Shown here: positions 16,101 through 23,213 of the stretch, one piece after another | How the letters are laid out: every line of letters begins with the position of its first letter | Numbering within the stretch: position 1 is the stretch's first letter | Source: a virus | Direction: 5' to 3' (one strand) | DNA length: 33,157 nucleotides | IMG/VR virus record: IMGVR_UViG_3300017744_000069 | Span: 1 to 33,157 of that record | Program-made: the position numbers and the translations under genes | The notes under the pieces: generated by a model | Databases searched by the model: none | What the model was told of the DNA's origin: nothing | Seen by the model: the letters and a program-made list of their open reading frames with translations, nothing else

Positions 16101-16570
16101 CCTAAGTCTTTTAATTGGTCGGGACTAAGACCCGATGCCATACCAATAGCTGCCGCTTGGCTTGCATCTTTAAAGTTAATTTGAGCATTTGTATTAGCTA
16201 CAATATCATTAGTTAATGACTTCATAGCTACACCAGTAGCTTTAGAATAAGCTACTTGACCTGCTGCGAGTACTTCAAAGTCTGCCGCAGATTTTAGAAA
16301 ATTGTAAGCAGCCGTTATAGCAAATACTTGAGCGGCTAAAGTAGCATATGCAGGAACTAAACCTCCTGATATGCCTTGCATCATTTTTGCATTATTCTTA
16401 GTAGCATTTGAAGAAGTTTGAGCAAGACCTTTTATTCTACGGTCTGCTGTCTGTGCCGACTCGCTTTGGCCTTTTAATTGAGCATTTAACTTCGCAGAAT
16501 CAACAGCAACTCTTTTTGTTGTGCCTTTATCATCTACTACTACATCAATAAATATCGTATTCTTAGCCAT
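13166..16570 (-). CDS. H: Tail tape measure protein (1134 aa)
   Basis: The largest helical protein of the tail; it sets tail length and is ejected with the DNA. Features in order: an N-terminal region with TADRRIKGLAQTSSNATKNN; a conserved tape-measure region (FEVLAAGQVAYSKATG through ILRLETASQKYADA, about 115-220); hydrophobic segments near 290-310 and 475-490; long coiled-coil stretches rich in Lys, Glu and Ala; and a Gly-rich C-terminus with GYASGGVVKRPTLGLVGEG and NEAVVPLPDGKAIPV, a motif typical of lambda H-type tape measures. It starts in TAATG right after the frameshifted chaperone gene, with GAGG just upstream. At roughly 1.5 angstrom per residue it predicts a tail near 170 nm (general rule, inference). 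Confidence 0.95.
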   Translation of the reverse strand: MAKNTIFIDVVVDDKGTTKRVAVDSAKLNAQLKGQSESAQTADRRIKGLAQTSSNATKNNAKMMQGISGGLVPAYATLAAQVFAITAAYNFLKSAADFEVLAAGQVAYSKATGVAMKSLTNDIVANTNAQINFKDASQAAAIGMASGLSPDQLKDLGTAARDVSAVLGRDVTDSFNRLIRGVTKAEPELLDELGIILRLETASQKYADAIGADVKELTAFQRSQAVANDVLEQTEEKYSKNLSATDKLGNSVAKLGIAFQNNLLKPFQEGLAKVITPVFDFLTENTTALALSMGLLAVPIIKQIIPSFGNMGKAAQDAADAAKSAVNDEMKSLAGKSRALKKMEKERVKSANQARKDAKDQVKGLKSKEGSGLAVLQGGGTPTPAQTRGMLRAAKKSQGEYAKMSNQTRAQFIRNLEMMQAKNKITWKSITGTVSVATTKAKIAFKKMELAYKTTMAKMKAATASFAKFTDKVMGKAGAVGVILLLAEVATMAFDKIKKLTESAEETKLRLAEEAEQKKLEELKGKLEGINDELSKMEDGVSNKAGAAAAAYMGNVVSNIGSDALTRAFKSGNKDLIGEAQRTVSNFVARMKEVKGSTIEGREEFIRLGEAIASGTPTETDLAAFMGLKDSIQEGGMAGKDFGKAMKDLQASQLGLMNSLKKTSKFSAIINNIDSLVKSSKEYEKRNTLTTKENILLVEQLRIRKIMQILRDNETKAAMAKVQLESDYLQRIQNATPLQKESLAQQKAINTITAEILAKSEALAGIKASMDEKDPLRTAEQVKANDLEEAKIGALIIQRDLLIEQSTLMHEIKQGAKGAFEGAVTTGLKDLITGNNSSFKEAVAGIAMATLDNVAGTLAKNMSEKLSDMLFGKLLGGPEETKEATQMRNALKEGADYHAKVFKAMIENLPPIPIGGGVTGPTSHRLPGMGIDLNQASRNVLMPDANGVITNAHGGKSMRTDTSFVPDFEGAGDKLAEGVDEVLKKNTDGGFVGKLGKTLGGLFDNTAGGNPIFSAFSSIFGFAKGGILQKGITGYASGGVVKRPTLGLVGEGRQNEAVVPLPDGKAIPVSMPGGGTNTNNVSISVTMDNSGNSSQSSSDSKVGENLGLAISQAVQEELQYQKRSGGILNPYGVA

Positions 16571-16998
16571 TATCCTCGCACATTATGGGTATAGGTTTTA
16601 CCGCTATTACCCGCTTTTTGTTCTTCTCTTTTTTGTCTCCGCTTTTGATCCTCTGCGGCCGCTTTTACAACGTAACTTTCGTATGATCTTGCAAAAAAAT
16701 ACACTTCTCTTTCGTCTTCTATTTCGTACAGTTCAAATAAATACTTTATATCGCTCCAGTCTTTTCCAAAATATGTACCAGTATTAGTATCCCATCTATC
16801 TGTTAGCCTTTGGAATACAAAAAATGCCAGTTGAACTTCCTCAGGAAATACAGAGGCTTCAAGTGGCATTCTTTTAGGGTCGGGCTCTTCGCCTAATTGT
16901 TCACAGATAAGTAAATACTTCTCTAAATCAAAGCTAGAGTTTCTCTCATTTACATATCTTTCAAGTAGCTTAAGTATTTCTACTACTTGTTCTTGGTA
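16570..16998 (-). CDS. T: Tail assembly chaperone T part, read by -1 frameshift from G
   Basis: This frame has no credible start of its own: the first ATG, at 16869, lacks a Shine-Dalgarno site. The frame is open back to the slippery heptamer, where it lies in -1 relative to the G gene. From the slip it encodes 142 residues (beginning YQEQVVEILKLLERYVNERN), giving a predicted G-T fusion of 285 aa. In lambda the T domain binds the major tail protein while the G domain coats the tape measure. The C-terminal part is Lys/Arg/Glu-rich (ending KTYTHNVRG). The stop overlaps the tape-measure start. If an independent start were used instead, a 99-aa protein from 16869 would result. Confidence 0.85.
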   Translation of the reverse strand, partial: YQEQVVEILKLLERYVNERNSSFDLEKYLLICEQLGEEPDPKRMPLEASVFPEEVQLAFFVFQRLTDRWDTNTGTYFGKDWSDIKYLFELYEIEDEREVYFFARSYESYVVKAAAEDQKRRQKREEQKAGNSGKTYTHNVRG

Positions 16999-17426
16999 AA
17001 ATTTTCCAAGTCACCTACTGTTTCGGTTATCCATGTATCGAAATCGGTTGCATTTCTCATTAATAACTCTGCGTTTTCCGCAGTGTAGGGCAAACAATCC
17101 TCAGGATCAAAGTCTCTTATATCCACCAAAAGAAGCTCTTCTAGGTAAGAGTATTTAAAGCCTTCCCATCCCTTTATTATTGCTTTTGTATATTCTACTA
17201 AGAACTTATCATCGTCAAGTTCTTCTTCTGGTTGATGAGTTTTCTTGTTCCACTTATTTGTAATACATTTTTTGCGTATTTTTATAAGCTCTTCTCTAGC
17301 TAAGTAACATATATCTATATTAAATCCTTCGTATCCTGGGAAGGGTATTTTTACAGTCTTGCTAGAAGTCATAAGACTTTTTAGTGAAACAGGTTCTTTC
17401 TTTGTTGTTGTAGCAGCATCAGCCAT
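16983..17426 (-). CDS. G: Tail assembly chaperone G (147 aa)
   Basis: First gene of the tail-assembly operon, behind its own promoter and after the terminator of the major tail protein. It is a 147-residue, mostly helical acidic protein, with the conserved pattern VSLKSLMTSSKTVKIPFPG, then NIDICYLAREELIKIRKKC, and a C-terminal DTWITETVGDLENF. Its position between major tail protein and tape measure, its size and the frameshift at its 3' end identify it as a lambda gpG equivalent. AAGGA lies 11 nt before the ATG. It is expected to act as a cytoplasmic chaperone for the tape measure and to be absent from the virion. Confidence 0.88.
   Translation of the reverse strand: MADAATTTKKEPVSLKSLMTSSKTVKIPFPGYEGFNIDICYLAREELIKIRKKCITNKWNKKTHQPEEELDDDKFLVEYTKAIIKGWEGFKYSYLEELLLVDIRDFDPEDCLPYTAENAELLMRNATDFDTWITETVGDLENFTKNK
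16998..17004 (-). promoter_or_regulatory. -1 programmed frameshift site A AAT TTT
   Basis: On the minus strand the last codons of G read GAA AAT TTT ACC. This contains the heptamer A-AAT-TTT (X XXY YYZ form), five codons before the G stop. After a -1 slip both tRNAs can re-pair and the frame continues for 142 codons to 16570. Position, direction and product match the conserved G/GT frameshift of long-tailed phages. Confidence 0.88.
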
Positions 17427-17455
17427 TGTTATTAAATCCTTATTTTTGAAACTAA

Positions 17456-17496
17456 ATTATACGATATAAGACAATAAATGTCAAGAAGTATTTTTG
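17456..17496 (-). promoter_or_regulatory. Late promoter P17.4 (TTGACA-17-TATAAT)
   Basis: On the minus strand both boxes are perfect consensus: TTGACA (17484-17479) and TATAAT (17461-17456) with a 17-bp spacer. CAAAAATA lies four bases upstream of -35 (17496-17489). A GACATTTATTGTC dyad (17470-17482) covers the -35 box. The predicted start is near 17449, about 23 nt before the G gene. It re-initiates transcription just after the upstream terminator. Confidence 0.9.
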
Positions 17497-17507
17497 TGTG
17501 GTGAGTG

Positions 17508-17531
17508 AAAAAAGGGGCCGAAGCCCCTTTT
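17508..17531 (-). terminator. Rho-independent terminator after major tail protein
   Basis: On the minus strand AAAAGGGGC, loop TTCG, then GCCCCTTTT form a perfect 9-bp stem with the stable UUCG tetraloop, followed by a run of T. It begins five bases after the stop of the major tail protein gene and lies directly upstream of promoter P17.4, so it separates the abundant tail-tube transcript from the tail-assembly genes. Confidence 0.95.
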
Positions 17532-17536
17532 AGGTA

Positions 17537-19192
17537 TTAAGCGTAATCGTCTACTGGGAAGTAGGTGATTGAGCTAACTTCGTCTGCTGTTCCAAAGTCT
17601 GTTGGAAGTGCGGTAAAGTTTGTTTCCATTGATATAACATCCTCAATTGAGTGAGTAGGAACCTCAATGTGAGCAGTAGGAAAAACAATCTTTAATGCAG
17701 GGTCAGTAGTGTTACCTGTTGCTGTAGCACCACCAATATGCATTGTTACCTCAAACTTGTTTACAACTTTAGACATTGCGCCTGTACTAACAAGATCATT
17801 AAAGAACTGTCTTGATGTACCTGACGTAATATCTGCGTCATCCAATGTAAGATAACAGGTTGCATTACCTGTAGCAGCTCGGTTGCCTGTTACGTGCTCA
17901 AGCGGCTGGTTAATTGCACCTAATTCTTCTGGTACAAGGTACGTAATATTATTACCTAAAGTAAAGTTTCCACCTGTTAGTACTAGACTATACTTTCCGT
18001 TTGCAGCTACCAAACTGGAGGCACTAAAAGTACCAGAAGAACTGGAGGTATCCAGAGCTCCTATAGTAAAGGTATTTGTGGTAACGGCTGTAATTGTATG
18101 CTCAATATTCTGAAGAACATCAACACTGGAAGTTGTTATTGCACAGGTTCCTGAAACAAAAACTTTATCCCCCACGGCAAAGCCGTGTGCTGCAGCTGTT
18201 GCAACAGCAGGGTCAGCTTTAGTAAGTCCTGTAATAGGAACATTAGAACCAGGGAAAATAGTAGGAATCTTATCCGTAGCATCTGCAGCTTCAATACTTA
18301 CAGAAGTCAATCGATTTCGAATAAAGTTCTTAGTACTAGTTGTACCTTCATCAATTGCTGCGGTTAAAGATACATTTCCACTTCCAGGAACAGTCTTAAC
18401 AATGTTAAACTGTCGGCCTAGTGCATTGTCGGTATCGATAAAAATATCACCAAGTACAACAGTAGAACCGTCTTTACTCGTAGCATTATACGCAGGAGCC
18501 GAAGTTCCTGTAAGTACTCCACCAGATACGTCTTGAATTTCTTTTGCCATTCCAGACCAATTTAACGTAGCAATACCATCGACATCAAAGTCTACACTTA
18601 CTTCATTAACAACTGCTTCTGGTAGTCTGTATACAAGAGGATTTGAGGTTGCAGTATCAATCATAAAGAATATAACAAAACCAGTCATTGCTGATCTGTT
18701 AGATTCTGCTATACTAATAACTGAACTAGTGCTTGCGGGAGTAATAACAGGTCCTCCACTTACTGCAGGATTGGTAGCTCGTGTAAAACCACTTCCTGTA
18801 GTGTAGGTATCTGCACCAAACATGCCTGCCCATAAGGCTTCCTCTACCGCGTGTACTTCTGTTGCATCAGAAGCCGCAACAGACCCTGCAGGAGTAACAC
18901 TCCCTGCTTTAGATACGAAAGGACGAATATATGTAGAGAAAGACCACTCAGCAGGTGCTAAGGAGTCTGTAAACATACGACGACCACGTCTACTTATACC
19001 TACGGTACTTTCCATTTCCGCAAGTGTTATTTCGGAGGTATTGGTGGTTTGAGAGAAGCTATATCCGTCTAATACAGGAACCTCCCAGAGAGCACCCGCT
19101 CCCAGCTTTGCAGCTGCTTCAGTATTATCAGCAGGGTTACGAAACTGAATAAACATTCTCGTATCACGACTGAAATATAGTTGTTGTGCCAT
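17537..19192 (-). CDS. Major tail (tube) protein with inserted FCCH-like module (551 aa)
   Basis: The tube-forming subunit, recognised from position (after tail terminator, before chaperone G and tape measure), a strong terminator directly behind it, and its N-terminal pattern (MAQQLYFSRDTRMFIQF, then SEITLAEMES and WSFSTYIRPF). At 551 aa it is about twice the usual size. Residues about 316-395 hold ITGLTKADPAVATAAAHGF followed by VGDKVFVSG and NTFTIGALD, which looks like the small beta-barrel often annotated in phage proteins as E1-FCCH-like. The C-terminal part (KVVNKFEVTMHIGGATATG) continues the tube-like fold. I infer extra surface domains on the tail. AGGAGAT lies 5 nt before the ATG. 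Confidence 0.87.
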   Translation of the reverse strand: MAQQLYFSRDTRMFIQFRNPADNTEAAAKLGAGALWEVPVLDGYSFSQTTNTSEITLAEMESTVGISRRGRRMFTDSLAPAEWSFSTYIRPFVSKAGSVTPAGSVAASDATEVHAVEEALWAGMFGADTYTTGSGFTRATNPAVSGGPVITPASTSSVISIAESNRSAMTGFVIFFMIDTATSNPLVYRLPEAVVNEVSVDFDVDGIATLNWSGMAKEIQDVSGGVLTGTSAPAYNATSKDGSTVVLGDIFIDTDNALGRQFNIVKTVPGSGNVSLTAAIDEGTTSTKNFIRNRLTSVSIEAADATDKIPTIFPGSNVPITGLTKADPAVATAAAHGFAVGDKVFVSGTCAITTSSVDVLQNIEHTITAVTTNTFTIGALDTSSSSGTFSASSLVAANGKYSLVLTGGNFTLGNNITYLVPEELGAINQPLEHVTGNRAATGNATCYLTLDDADITSGTSRQFFNDLVSTGAMSKVVNKFEVTMHIGGATATGNTTDPALKIVFPTAHIEVPTHSIEDVISMETNFTALPTDFGTADEVSSITYFPVDDYA

Positions 19193-19253
19193 AGATTATC
19201 TCCTATGAACTTGAAAAGGCATGGTCGTGAACGTTTGTTCTTGCCCGCATTTT

Positions 19254-19706
19254 CTAATAACGAACCTCTATAAGAATCTCTCCGACTCCTAAAGGATCTA
19301 ATACACCTTCATCAGTATCTATACTAATAATTGTGATTTGTTGAGTAAACTGCTCTAAACCATTTCTATCATGGTATTTTAACTTACTATTTTCCTCTAA
19401 AAGAGTTTCTACATCTTCTAGTAGCTCGTCTAAAGCTTTTACTGAATCTTCTTGGTTTACGTAACATCTTACTGTTATATTTAGGAATCTGTCTTTATAG
19501 CCCCCTGCCTGATACTGTCTGCTTTCACTTCCTGCATTTAAGTGCACAGCGGGAAACTGTTCTATCTCATCCCAAAATTTTAGTCTTGGACTGGTTTCTG
19601 CTACGGACTGATGATAGAGGCCTCGACCATCTATCTTGCTTATAGCATCTGCTAGTCCTGCTGTTATTCCGCCTCTTCTGGACGTATATAATCTTTCATT
19701 AGCCAC
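19254..19706 (-). CDS. Tail terminator protein (150 aa)
   Basis: A gpU/tail-completion type protein that caps the tail tube at its head-proximal end and stops polymerisation. Evidence is size (150 aa), position just before the major tail protein, and the mixed alpha/beta pattern: an N-terminal helix (GITAGLADAISKI), central WDEIEQFPAVHLNAG, strand RFLNITVRCYVNQED, helix ALDELLEDVETLLEEN, and C-terminal strand GEILIEVRY. The gene begins with GTG in a TAGTG overlap with the upstream stop; AGGAG lies 6 nt before the GTG, so this start is well supported. Confidence 0.85.
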   Translation of the reverse strand: MANERLYTSRRGGITAGLADAISKIDGRGLYHQSVAETSPRLKFWDEIEQFPAVHLNAGSESRQYQAGGYKDRFLNITVRCYVNQEDSVKALDELLEDVETLLEENSKLKYHDRNGLEQFTQQITIISIDTDEGVLDPLGVGEILIEVRY

Positions 19707-21115
19707 TACATTCTCCTAGTATAAAATCTTCCTAGTGCTAAGTTAGCGGCTATCTCTCTTATAGAAGCATCAATTAACGTTCTAGGGTCTCTCTGAGGAG
19801 TTGCCCAGGGCGGAGCTCCTGTACCCACTTCATACACCTGGTAAGGATTTTTGTCGTATGTATAACCAAAACTAGGGTAGCCTTTTTTAGTTGTCATAAC
19901 ATCTGTAATTTTTACACTACTAGCAAAAGCACCGGATTGGTTTACTAAACGAGGAGCTCTCATATTTTTTCTTACTGTGTCTGGTAATTTCTGGTTAATC
20001 ATTGCCATAGTATTGAATAAAGATCTATTAGCTTTAGGTTTTTTTACTTGTGGAGAACTTGCTGCTTTCGCTAATACCCCTCCTCTGCTTATCTTATTGG
20101 GAGTTACTCCTTTTCCGCCTTTTGTTTTTCCTTTTCCCTTACTCCTTGTTTTGGTTTCAACTTTTTTAGCCCCTAATTTTACTTTAAGGTTTTTCTTGCT
20201 TTTTAAATTACCTACAATCTTGTCTATAACTATAACTTTTTCTACTTTCTCAAGAAGGGTGCTGGAGCCTTCCATCTTCTCATACTCTACTTTCTTCATA
20301 GTAGCACGGTATGCATCAACTAAAGCGTCCATTGTTTGTTTTTCTTCGCTAGATTGTAAAGAATTCTGTTTTTGAAGCACTGGAGAAAGTAACATACTAA
20401 ATCCTGCTCTCAACTCTCCATTTCTATCTACAAATTGATGGGCATTTGCTACCATCTCCATAATTAATGCTTTTGTCTTGCCCTTTTGCCCGACAGTTAG
20501 CTTATTTAACCCAGCATCTAAAGCTGCTGTTAAATTTTGATCAAAAAGTCCGCCTTTTTTAGTAAGCTCTTCCGGAGCTCTTCTACCTCTCATTGTCTCT
20601 AAGCCTAGTACAGCTCCCATCAAGCCAGAAGGTACACCCTCTCCCCCGTGATCTATATGTACAGTTTGTCCATAAGCTGTATGATCATAAGTATGTCCTT
20701 TTGATGCTGCAAAAGTTTCATTATACGTTCTAAAGTACTTTATAATAGTATCAAAAGACTTAGGCACATAAAAAATATTAAGACCAAAAGTAAGCCCATT
20801 TTGCTTAACCAATTTTTGAAATTGTTCTCCTCCAGTTGTGTTACCGGGAAACTTAGAAGCCTTAGACGATATAAAAGCTATTAAACCGTTTTTATACTGC
20901 GCTACTTGTCCGCCTTTTAAAGTATTATTAGCTGCAGCATTATATCCTACTTTTATTTGTTCTAGAACCGAAGGAGTTAGTACTACACATTGCTGTACTT
21001 TAGCTGATTGTAATATGCTACGGGCTGCCTCTCCGAGCTTCTTTCCCTGTGTACTACCATTGTAGGTTTTTAATATCGCATCTACGATTTTTTGCCTGAA
21101 AGCTGAAGAACTCAT
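19706..21115 (-). CDS. Putative neck / head-tail joining protein, unusually long (469 aa)
   Basis: Not recognised with confidence as a named family. It occupies the place of HK97 gp10-like neck proteins, between connector and tail terminator, but those usually have 110-150 residues. Only the last 100 residues (LPDTVRKNMRAPRL, then SSVKITDV, YQVYEVGTGAPPWATP, IDASIREIAANL) look like that family. Residues 140-156 are His-rich (GHTYDHTAYGQTVHIDHGG), and residues about 303-360 are a Lys/Gly-rich flexible linker. The N-terminal 300 residues are mixed alpha/beta with no motif I can name. Its ATG directly follows the connector stop, with no Shine-Dalgarno site, suggesting coupled translation. Confidence 0.6.
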   Translation of the reverse strand: MSSSAFRQKIVDAILKTYNGSTQGKKLGEAARSILQSAKVQQCVVLTPSVLEQIKVGYNAAANNTLKGGQVAQYKNGLIAFISSKASKFPGNTTGGEQFQKLVKQNGLTFGLNIFYVPKSFDTIIKYFRTYNETFAASKGHTYDHTAYGQTVHIDHGGEGVPSGLMGAVLGLETMRGRRAPEELTKKGGLFDQNLTAALDAGLNKLTVGQKGKTKALIMEMVANAHQFVDRNGELRAGFSMLLSPVLQKQNSLQSSEEKQTMDALVDAYRATMKKVEYEKMEGSSTLLEKVEKVIVIDKIVGNLKSKKNLKVKLGAKKVETKTRSKGKGKTKGGKGVTPNKISRGGVLAKAASSPQVKKPKANRSLFNTMAMINQKLPDTVRKNMRAPRLVNQSGAFASSVKITDVMTTKKGYPSFGYTYDKNPYQVYEVGTGAPPWATPQRDPRTLIDASIREIAANLALGRFYTRRM

Positions 21116-21703
21116 TTAAAAGTTTTTATACAAGTCTAAGACTCTCTTAATGTGATCTGGAAAAGAAACATTATCTCTTTGTGTGGAGCTGCTCTGATTC
21201 TGTATGCTAGCTCCTGCTATACTCTGTCGAGCTTTATGCTCATCTTTTAAGTAGTATGTAACAAGATCGAGTACCGCAAGTTTTAAGTCTCCTGGTATTA
21301 CATCATATCCTGCTGTGTATACTATTTTTACTGTCTCCACGCCTACAGGCCAGTTTTTATAGCCTGCATTAGTTGTTCTGTAAATACAATCTGTTGAAGC
21401 ATTTAAAGCGTATTCTTGAGCTGTAGTAGTAAGAGTTTTTAAAACGCCTCCATAGTTTTCAGTCTCTTGAACGCTTACTATACTATTGACAGGGCCTTCT
21501 GTTAGTTGAACTATGTAGGTTCCCCAATCAATTGTGAAAAGTTCGGTTTTGTTGCTAGAGTAATAGTCTACAAAACTATTTCCGCAATAAGATTTTACTA
21601 ATTGACTTACTGAAGGTATTAAAACGTTCAGGCGAGCGTCATCTTTAGGCTGAGTTATACCCTCTGCCGTTTTATACTGCTGTAATGTTATTAAATCTGC
21701 CAT
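21116..21703 (-). CDS. Head-tail connector protein, gp6-like (195 aa)
   Basis: Fits the phage head-tail connector (gp6/gp15-like) family: an N-terminal helix pair (LITLQQYKTAEGITQPKDDA, then LNVLIPSVSQLVKSYCGN), a beta insertion with LTEGPVNSIVSVQE and VETVKIVYTAGYDVIPGDL, and a C-terminal helix (LAVLDLVTYYLKDEHKAR). It forms a ring below the portal. The gene follows the capsid gene after a terminator-like hairpin and has no clear Shine-Dalgarno site, so its expression should be low and dependent on read-through. It sits immediately before the neck-protein gene (TAA then ATG). Confidence 0.85.
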   Translation of the reverse strand: MADLITLQQYKTAEGITQPKDDARLNVLIPSVSQLVKSYCGNSFVDYYSSNKTELFTIDWGTYIVQLTEGPVNSIVSVQETENYGGVLKTLTTTAQEYALNASTDCIYRTTNAGYKNWPVGVETVKIVYTAGYDVIPGDLKLAVLDLVTYYLKDEHKARQSIAGASIQNQSSSTQRDNVSFPDHIKRVLDLYKNF

Positions 21704-21715
21704 AAGTTAATTAGT

Positions 21716-21743
21716 AAAAACTTAGGGGAGGATAACCTCCCCC
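21716..21743 (-). terminator. Terminator-like hairpin between capsid and connector genes
   Basis: On the minus strand GGGGAGG, loop TTAT, CCTCCCC form a 7-bp GC-rich stem followed after four bases by TTTTT. No promoter lies between it and the connector gene, so it must be leaky or subject to antitermination. A likely role is to keep capsid mRNA high relative to the neck genes, or to protect its 3' end. Confidence 0.8.
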
Positions 21744-21751
21744 AGTTCCCA

Positions 21752-21769
21752 TGATTACCGAGGTAATCA
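21752..21769 (-). repeat. Second hairpin (8-bp inverted repeat) after the capsid stop
   Basis: TGATTACC-GA-GGTAATCA is an inverted repeat with 8-bp arms, located 11 bases after the capsid stop codon and just upstream of the terminator hairpin. It has no T-run. It may stabilise the capsid mRNA 3' end or aid processing. Confidence 0.6.
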
Positions 21770-21779
21770 GAAGTATCGA

Positions 21780-23213
21780 TTACTGATACTCGATTCGTAC
21801 AGCAGGCTCGTTGTTTGTTACGCCAGCAACCAACTCGTTAAATCCGAGTGATTGAGCGGCAACGATAGCCGTGCGCTGACCAGCTACTTCGTAGTCAGTC
21901 TCGATGCTAACACCCTTCAATCGGGGCATAACATAGTTGCGCATATTAACTGCAACAGCGGCTGTACCAGTAAAGGCACCAGTTTCTTTAGTACCTTGAG
22001 CCAGTACGTCAGTAGCAATTACAGGTGAACCGTATATGCTTCCAACTTGACCAACAAGTTTCATTGCTGTATCGGAGCCAACTTCTGATACATCAGAGAA
22101 AGCTGCATCAGCGATGAGGTTGTAGTACTGGTCAATACCAACGATGTATGCAACATCAGTAGGATTAATACCGTACTTGCCCATTTCAGAGCGGATTGAC
22201 AACAGGTTAGCACCTGTGATCGCATCAGAAGTACCAGATGCATCAGGGTCAGTTACAAGAGCTGTATCAGCAGCAAGGAATGAACCTGCGCCGTCAGTGC
22301 CAGCTCCACCTACAAGACCTACAAAAGAAGCGTTTCCGATCATAATAGCAGAATCAATTGCTTTTGCGTGTGCTCGTGCGATTGCTGAAGTGATGATAGG
22401 AAGCACACTAATTACTACCTGCTCATCTGTGTCATTCGCAATGAATGTACCAGAAACGAGTCTGTAAGCCTGGAGCAATACTCGGTTAACATTATAGTTG
22501 TTATCCGAAGCACCTGACTCTTCCAAAAGGTTAGCAGTGGTCTCAAGACCAGTACCATTCCAGTTTGCATTTTCGGTATCAGGAGCTACTGGTAATACAG
22601 TTGCGCCTGAGGCTACAGCGATTTCTCGGAAGAGAGGAGCAATTTTCTGCTCAAGTCGTACTTCTTCTTCGAAAGCACCTGAAACACTTACGTCGATACC
22701 AGCTGCGCTAGTAGCATCATAAGTTACGCCAGCTTTTTGCAAAAGATCTTGCGCATAGTCTGTGTTCCAGCCTTTCTTGGTAACTTTACCAAGGATGTGT
22801 GCACCAAGGAAGTCTTTGCCCCACTTAGTTATGTCGCTTCCGCCACGATTTTCAAAAACTCGCTTGGAATCACGCATCTTAGAGATTTCGTCAGACTTCT
22901 CTTTGAGGTCAGACTCGTGTTGCTTCATGATTTCGGCGATCTGCGCGTCCTTTTCGGACATTTTAGATTCGACGTCAGCCATGAGACGTTCTGCACCTGA
23001 CTCAATGCCAGTTACGATTGCTGATTGAACTTGCTTATCCTGCTCTGCTTTAGCTTCTGCTTCTACAGCGGCTTTCTCAGCAACTTCTTTTTGTACAGCC
23101 TCTTCGGCTGCTTTTTGCTCGGCTTGCTTCATTGCAATTTTAGCAGCAGTTTCCTCAGCTACTTTTTTAGCAAAAGCTTCCAAGTCAACGGGTTGATTTG
23201 TCTCTTCAGACAT
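21780..23213 (-). CDS. Internal in-frame product: scaffold + major capsid (477 aa)
   Basis: Within the protease-capsid gene, AAGGAG (23225-23220) lies six bases before the ATG of Met180 (MSEETNQPVDLEAFAKK). This is one of the best ribosome sites in the window, while the protease start has a weaker GAGG. Separate translation would give abundant capsid precursor with its N-terminal scaffold and few copies of the protease fusion. The mature capsid probably starts near residue 300 of the full protein, after removal of the coiled coil by the protease. The dual-start model is an inference from sequence. Confidence 0.75.
   Translation of the reverse strand: MSEETNQPVDLEAFAKKVAEETAAKIAMKQAEQKAAEEAVQKEVAEKAAVEAEAKAEQDKQVQSAIVTGIESGAERLMADVESKMSEKDAQIAEIMKQHESDLKEKSDEISKMRDSKRVFENRGGSDITKWGKDFLGAHILGKVTKKGWNTDYAQDLLQKAGVTYDATSAAGIDVSVSGAFEEEVRLEQKIAPLFREIAVASGATVLPVAPDTENANWNGTGLETTANLLEESGASDNNYNVNRVLLQAYRLVSGTFIANDTDEQVVISVLPIITSAIARAHAKAIDSAIMIGNASFVGLVGGAGTDGAGSFLAADTALVTDPDASGTSDAITGANLLSIRSEMGKYGINPTDVAYIVGIDQYYNLIADAAFSDVSEVGSDTAMKLVGQVGSIYGSPVIATDVLAQGTKETGAFTGTAAVAVNMRNYVMPRLKGVSIETDYEVAGQRTAIVAAQSLGFNELVAGVTNNEPAVRIEYQ

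Noticed and set aside
16570-16869. Independent 99-aa T gene from ATG at 16869
   Set aside because: No Shine-Dalgarno site, and the same frame is open back to the slippery heptamer, so a frameshift product explains it better.
19977-20375. 132-aa plus-strand frame opposite the neck protein
   Set aside because: Antisense to a Lys-rich coding region, which produces Phe/Leu-rich open frames by base composition; no promoter or Shine-Dalgarno site.
22061-22243. 60-aa minus-strand frame inside the capsid gene
   Set aside because: Alternative-frame shadow of a conserved capsid segment with no ribosome site.
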